This document shows, piece by piece, positions 30,913 to 34,310 of a stretch of DNA of 34,310 bases. A program made the position numbers and the translations under genes. The notes under the pieces were generated by a model, which searched no databases, was not told the origin of the DNA, and saw nothing but the letters and a program-made list of their open reading frames with translations. Source of the stretch: a virus; IMG/VR virus record IMGVR_UViG_3300008459_000181, positions 1 to 34,310 of that record; one strand, 5' to 3'. Every line of letters begins with the position of its first letter. Position 1 is the stretch's first letter.

Positions 30913-31542
30913 ATGGCATTAAAATTATTACAGCCAGGTATGCAGCCAGCAGGTCAATTCGACCTTAAGGACGGCACCACACTTCATGGCGGTGAGTATG
31001 TAGAATTATCAACAGCTGGAACTGACTACGCAGCATCTGACGTATCCGCAGTAGGCCCATCTACTTATATGGAGCCAGGCATCAGAAGCCTACCAGGCGC
31101 CGTCAAATTTGGCGGTTTAGCTGACGAGGGAACCACTGGATACGGAACCTCATTTGGCACCATTATTGGAGCTACTGTTGGTCAGGGAACAGGATTTGGA
31201 TCACTTTCAACAACTGGCGTTGTTGTCGTAGGACCACAATCCTCCACTGGCTCTGGTAAGGTTACAGTTTGGCACGCCCCAGGCCTCTATGGTGTTTCAG
31301 GAGTTGCAGCAACTGGAGCTACAGTTGCCGCAGCACTCAGCACACTTGCTGTTAACGTTATCGTTGAAGCAGAGACAGCCACAGGCTACCTAGGCGCAGC
31401 AGGCGTCGGCGGTGGCGCAACTGTTGGCGTTACTGTTGGCGCAGTAAAAGACACCTCTCTTGTTTCTACCACTGCTACCGCAGCTGGAGAAACAGCAGAG
31501 ACTGAATTCTACGCTATCTACATGACCGCAATCAACGGCTAA
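30913..31542 (+). CDS. Capsid decoration-like protein, Ala/Gly/Thr-rich
   Basis: The 209-residue protein is rich in Gly, Ala, Thr and Val with almost no Lys or Cys (LKLLQPGMQPAGQFDLKDG, GGATVGVTVGAVKDTSLVST), a composition usual for phage head decoration or cement proteins that sit on the capsid surface. It lies 18 bases before the major capsid gene and shares its codon style, with many GCC, ACC, GGC and CTC codons unlike neighbours, as expected for very abundant virion proteins. AAAGGAGATTAACACATG gives a strong start. The sequence does not let me separate a decoration protein from another surface component. Confidence 0.65.
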   Translation: MALKLLQPGMQPAGQFDLKDGTTLHGGEYVELSTAGTDYAASDVSAVGPSTYMEPGIRSLPGAVKFGGLADEGTTGYGTSFGTIIGATVGQGTGFGSLSTTGVVVVGPQSSTGSGKVTVWHAPGLYGVSGVAATGATVAAALSTLAVNVIVEAETATGYLGAAGVGGGATVGVTVGAVKDTSLVSTTATAAGETAETEFYAIYMTAING

Positions 31543-31560
31543 TTTAAAAGGAGTATTAAA

Positions 31561-32592
31561 ATGTCAAATATATTCAATACCAATGGCGAAGTAAACGCCT
31601 CATCTGTTCAAGATGCCTTAGCCGCTATTGTTAAGTACGCAAGCATCATTGAAGATCTACAACCAAGCTCCTCAGCTCAAGCAATGGCTTCTTCATTAAA
31701 TGAAGACCAAAGAGATGAGATGATCAAGCAAGCACTCATGACCCAAGAGGGCAAGATTGCACTTGGTCAAGCTATGGCCAACCCAATCCGCAGAAACTTA
31801 GACTACCAAGGCGTTGCTAGAAAGGCCCTCGTTGTAGATCCTCTACCACAAGGCGCACTTCCAGTCTACGACCGTGATATCGACGTAGCTGCAGTAGTTA
31901 TCTCTTCTAACGGCACTGCCCCAGAGTCTCGTGTTTTCGGTGACCGCGTTACAATTCCAGAGTTTGAGATTGTTTCCAATCCAACTGTCAGAATTGCCGA
32001 AGTCAAGAGAAGAAGATTTAACGTTATTGACCGTGCCCAACAGAAGGCTCGCCAAGAGATTCAGGCCCAAGAAGATGCCAACGTCTTCGCAGCTCTCAAG
32101 TTCGCTGGTAGCAACGCTCTCGGCGGCGAAAACACCCCAGTAACCCTCGACCTCGGCGGTCCTACAGGCGGTGGTCCAGGTGGCGCTCTCACTAAGTCTG
32201 GTATGCTCGGACTCAAGAAGCAGATTGATCGTTGGGACTTAGTTACCTCTAAGTACTTCCTCAATATCAATCAATTTACCGACATCCTCGACTGGGAGTC
32301 TGCTGGTGTAGGTGGTGGTTCTCAGGTCGATCCAGTCACACAGAGAGAGCTTCTCCAGACTGGTCTCTATGGACACATCTTCGGTGCCGATATCATCGTC
32401 TCCAAGGTTGTTCCAGCTGGTGAAGCCTTCGCCTGTGCAGATCCAGAGTTCGTCGGTGTCATGCCAGTAAGACAGGACATCGAAGTTCTCCCTGCTGACG
32501 AGCCAAAACAACTTAAGCTCGGCTGGGTTGTCAACGAAATCATCGGCATCGGCATCGTTAACCCAAGAGGCGTTGCCTACGGTACTCTCTAG
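31561..32592 (+). CDS. Major capsid protein, HK97-like
   Basis: The 343-residue protein is the likely main shell protein. The first 88 residues are helical and charged (LAAIVKYASIIEDLQPSSSA, MIKQALMTQEGKIALGQAMA) and look like a delta domain that is removed during maturation. The segment RKALVVDPLPQGALPVYDRD (87-106) marks where the folded shell domain begins. A spine-helix-like ERNxxRAQQKARQEIQAQED portion follows (FNVIDRAQQKARQEIQAQED), then a Gly-rich loop, and then DVLPADEPKQL-like C-terminal strands (IEVLPADEPKQLKLGWVVNE). AAAAGGAGTATTAAAATG is among the best start sites here. C-ending codons dominate, which fits the most highly expressed gene of the window. A strong terminator follows. 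Confidence 0.85.
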   Translation: MSNIFNTNGEVNASSVQDALAAIVKYASIIEDLQPSSSAQAMASSLNEDQRDEMIKQALMTQEGKIALGQAMANPIRRNLDYQGVARKALVVDPLPQGALPVYDRDIDVAAVVISSNGTAPESRVFGDRVTIPEFEIVSNPTVRIAEVKRRRFNVIDRAQQKARQEIQAQEDANVFAALKFAGSNALGGENTPVTLDLGGPTGGGPGGALTKSGMLGLKKQIDRWDLVTSKYFLNINQFTDILDWESAGVGGGSQVDPVTQRELLQTGLYGHIFGADIIVSKVVPAGEAFACADPEFVGVMPVRQDIEVLPADEPKQLKLGWVVNEIIGIGIVNPRGVAYGTL

Positions 32593-32612
32593 TAGAGCCT
32601 GCTCCTAAGAGC

Positions 32613-32653
32613 AAATAAAGAAGCCAGGTCAAAAGCCTGGCTTCTTTATTTTT
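32613..32653 (+). terminator. Very strong intrinsic terminator after the major capsid gene
   Basis: AAATAAAGAAGCCAGG (32613-32628) pairs perfectly over 16 positions with CCTGGCTTCTTTATTT (32636-32651) around a 7-base loop, with further T residues. A 4-bp hairpin (GCTC 32601-32604 with GAGC 32609-32612) precedes it. This would stop transcription after the capsid gene. Confidence 0.95.
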
Positions 32654-32704
32654 ATATGGTAATATTTTAGTTGAATGTAGAAAATTACAACTATTGGAGC
32701 AGGT

Positions 32705-34310
32705 ATGATTGAATATAATCTCTATGATATATTTCCAGATTTAAAAAAAATTGATGAACAAATATTTAATTCTTATGATAATAAAAATCTTATTATTAAT
32801 TTAACAGAAAATCATAATCTTCCTCAAAATAGTTATAATATATATAATTTATTTTTAGAATATCAAAATGAATTATATAAAGTTTACAAAAATCTTTTAG
32901 AGCCAAAATTTATAATGTATAACTCTTTTGTTAAGAATTTTAATACATTTTTGCTAGAAATGGATAAATATGGAATAAAAACTTCTCCAATTAAAGATAC
33001 ATCTTTTCAAATTGATTATCTTTCAATGATTTCAAGAGTACCAAATGTTTCTTATATTATATTTTCTAATTTTTTTAATAAAATAGATTCTTCTGAATTA
33101 CAAAAAATTAATTTTATAGAAAAAGTTCTTTATACCATAAATGCTCTTAAAAATTATTCAAATACTAATCCAGATTTTGAAATAATAAATTTATCTGACC
33201 CTGATCAATTTGCAAATACAGTATTTGAATATTCTTCTTATGGCTCTCTTTTGGAATCTGTTAAAATTTATTTTCACTCAATTTTAAGTGGAAAATTAAA
33301 ATTAACATTAGATAGTGTATTGGCTGATATTGATCCATCTAGTTTCTTTTCAAGAATAACTTGTCCACTTCCACAATGGCCAAAAAATACTTATGCACCA
33401 ACTCTTGGCAAGAACTTTATTGCAGGATCTGTGATAGATTTATTGCCAGACTCTGAAGATAAAACTTCTTTATTATCTAATTTAAAAACTAATATAGTTT
33501 ATAAAAAATATCTAGATTTAAATGAAAGTAATAATCAGATTTTTTGGATATCAGAAAGTGCAATTAATGCAATTAAATCTTTTAGAGAAAATGTCCTGGG
33601 TGTTAGCTCGGATACAGTTGAGGTAAAGATAGGTGATGATTCTTCATTTATAGTAAATAAAAGCCTTGAAGGTTTTGATGATATTTTAAAAAGAAAAAAA
33701 ATAGACAAAGAAAATTTTATCGACTCTATATTTGGAGGGTATGGTATAAAACATTCTCTTTATAATTTATTTTCTAATTTAATTTTAGATCAAAATAATA
33801 TTTTTTATCCAAAAATAACAGAAATTTTTATTAAAAAAGTAAATGATATAAAAATAAAATATCAAAAAATATCAAGAATACCAGCGGAATCATTGGACAA
33901 AATTTTTCAAAATTTTTACGAAACCATTGAGAGTGATAAAACTGAGCAATTCTTACGATTATCTTGGATGCTTAGCGGAGAGTATGAAAATAGTTTTAAA
34001 TATAATAGAGCTATTATTCATTATTTATTAAATAAAGAAACAATTATAAAACGCAACTATAATCTTGATTATATTTCTTTATTAAAAGAATCTTTTAATT
34101 ATAATTTATTTTATGATAAATTAAAAGAAGAAATTTTATCATCAAATAATGGTGTTGATATAAGAAATATTATTGATATTCTTTTTGAAGAGACTAAATC
34201 TAATTTTTCTAATAAAATTTATCTTCATTATATTGAGAATGAAGAATATATAGATATCAATAGATATGTTTCTGATCAAATATTAACTATTCAAAATAAT
34301 TTTATTTCTA
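32705..34310 (+). CDS. Unknown Asn/Ile/Tyr-rich protein, cut by the right edge
   Basis: An uninterrupted frame runs from ATG 32705 to the window end, giving 535 codons with no stop. GGAG (32696-32699) stands five bases before the ATG. The protein opens MIEYNLYDIFPDLKKIDEQI and is extremely rich in Asn, Ile, Lys, Phe, Leu and Tyr, with almost only A- or T-ending codons. This is unlike the capsid gene just before it. One segment with Cys, Pro and Trp (SRITCPLPQWPKNTYAPTLG) stands out. No family is recognised. Position after the capsid gene would suit a head-completion, neck or tail protein. A 6-bp inverted repeat (TAGTTG 32668-32673, CAACTA 32688-32693) precedes the start, in a gap that may hold a promoter. 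Confidence 0.75.
   Translation, partial: MIEYNLYDIFPDLKKIDEQIFNSYDNKNLIINLTENHNLPQNSYNIYNLFLEYQNELYKVYKNLLEPKFIMYNSFVKNFNTFLLEMDKYGIKTSPIKDTSFQIDYLSMISRVPNVSYIIFSNFFNKIDSSELQKINFIEKVLYTINALKNYSNTNPDFEIINLSDPDQFANTVFEYSSYGSLLESVKIYFHSILSGKLKLTLDSVLADIDPSSFFSRITCPLPQWPKNTYAPTLGKNFIAGSVIDLLPDSEDKTSLLSNLKTNIVYKKYLDLNESNNQIFWISESAINAIKSFRENVLGVSSDTVEVKIGDDSSFIVNKSLEGFDDILKRKKIDKENFIDSIFGGYGIKHSLYNLFSNLILDQNNIFYPKITEIFIKKVNDIKIKYQKISRIPAESLDKIFQNFYETIESDKTEQFLRLSWMLSGEYENSFKYNRAIIHYLLNKETIIKRNYNLDYISLLKESFNYNLFYDKLKEEILSSNNGVDIRNIIDILFEETKSNFSNKIYLHYIENEEYIDINRYVSDQILTIQNNFIS

Noticed and set aside
1-34310. CRISPR arrays, tRNA genes, insertion sequences and attachment sites
   Set aside because: I looked for regularly spaced repeats, cloverleaf-like segments in the gaps, transposase or integrase motifs and terminal inverted repeats, and saw none.

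Overview
The window looks like part of a large-genome, AT-rich tailed bacteriophage (Caudoviricetes). All supported genes lie on the + strand and are tightly packed, with many ATGA, TTGA and TAATG stop/start overlaps. No gap without a gene exceeds about 115 bases. Recognisable genes are a complete capsid-building set (terminase large subunit, portal, maturation protease with scaffold, major capsid protein, decoration protein) and a phage-type replication and recombination set. Clear AGGAG-type ribosome binding sites precede most genes. The host cannot be named from the sequence. I see no tRNA or rRNA gene, integrase, transposase or CRISPR array, so the region reads as virulent-phage core genome rather than a prophage edge.

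Region 1 (1-6818) is DNA metabolism. It starts with two unknown genes, followed by a possible UvsY-like recombination mediator and a gp32-like single-stranded DNA-binding protein. The binding protein has a structured leader and is closed by a strong terminator. Next come a RuvC-like resolvase, a full-length GroEL-type chaperonin, a RecA-family recombinase, a double zinc-ribbon protein, a DnaG-type primase core that lacks its own zinc domain, and a small protein with a sigma region 4-like helix-turn-helix. The last is placed where replication genes give way to virion genes.

Region 2 (6872-14909) holds mostly unrecognised, probably virion-associated or packaging genes: a protein with an internally duplicated domain, a candidate small terminase subunit, an Ala/Pro-rich protein, two small Cys-containing proteins, and an unexpected short CCA-adding enzyme/poly(A) polymerase-family nucleotidyltransferase.

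Region 3 (14912-32592) is head morphogenesis. The order is terminase large subunit, portal, four or five unknown proteins (one carrying a DUF192 domain), a 1121-residue capsid maturation protease fused to a long scaffold-like region with a strong internal start site, small unknown proteins, a 879-residue coiled-coil protein with a membrane-like segment, a decoration-like protein and the major capsid protein. A very strong terminator follows the capsid gene. An extremely Asn/Ile/Tyr-rich gene then runs off the right edge.

The points most worth following up are the protease/scaffold nested start, the DUF192 domain in a head-region protein, the phage GroEL with a GWxPP tail in place of GGM repeats, the resolvase ribosome binding site buried in a terminator stem, the possible gp32-style autoregulatory leader, and a short helical motif that recurs in two virion-region proteins.
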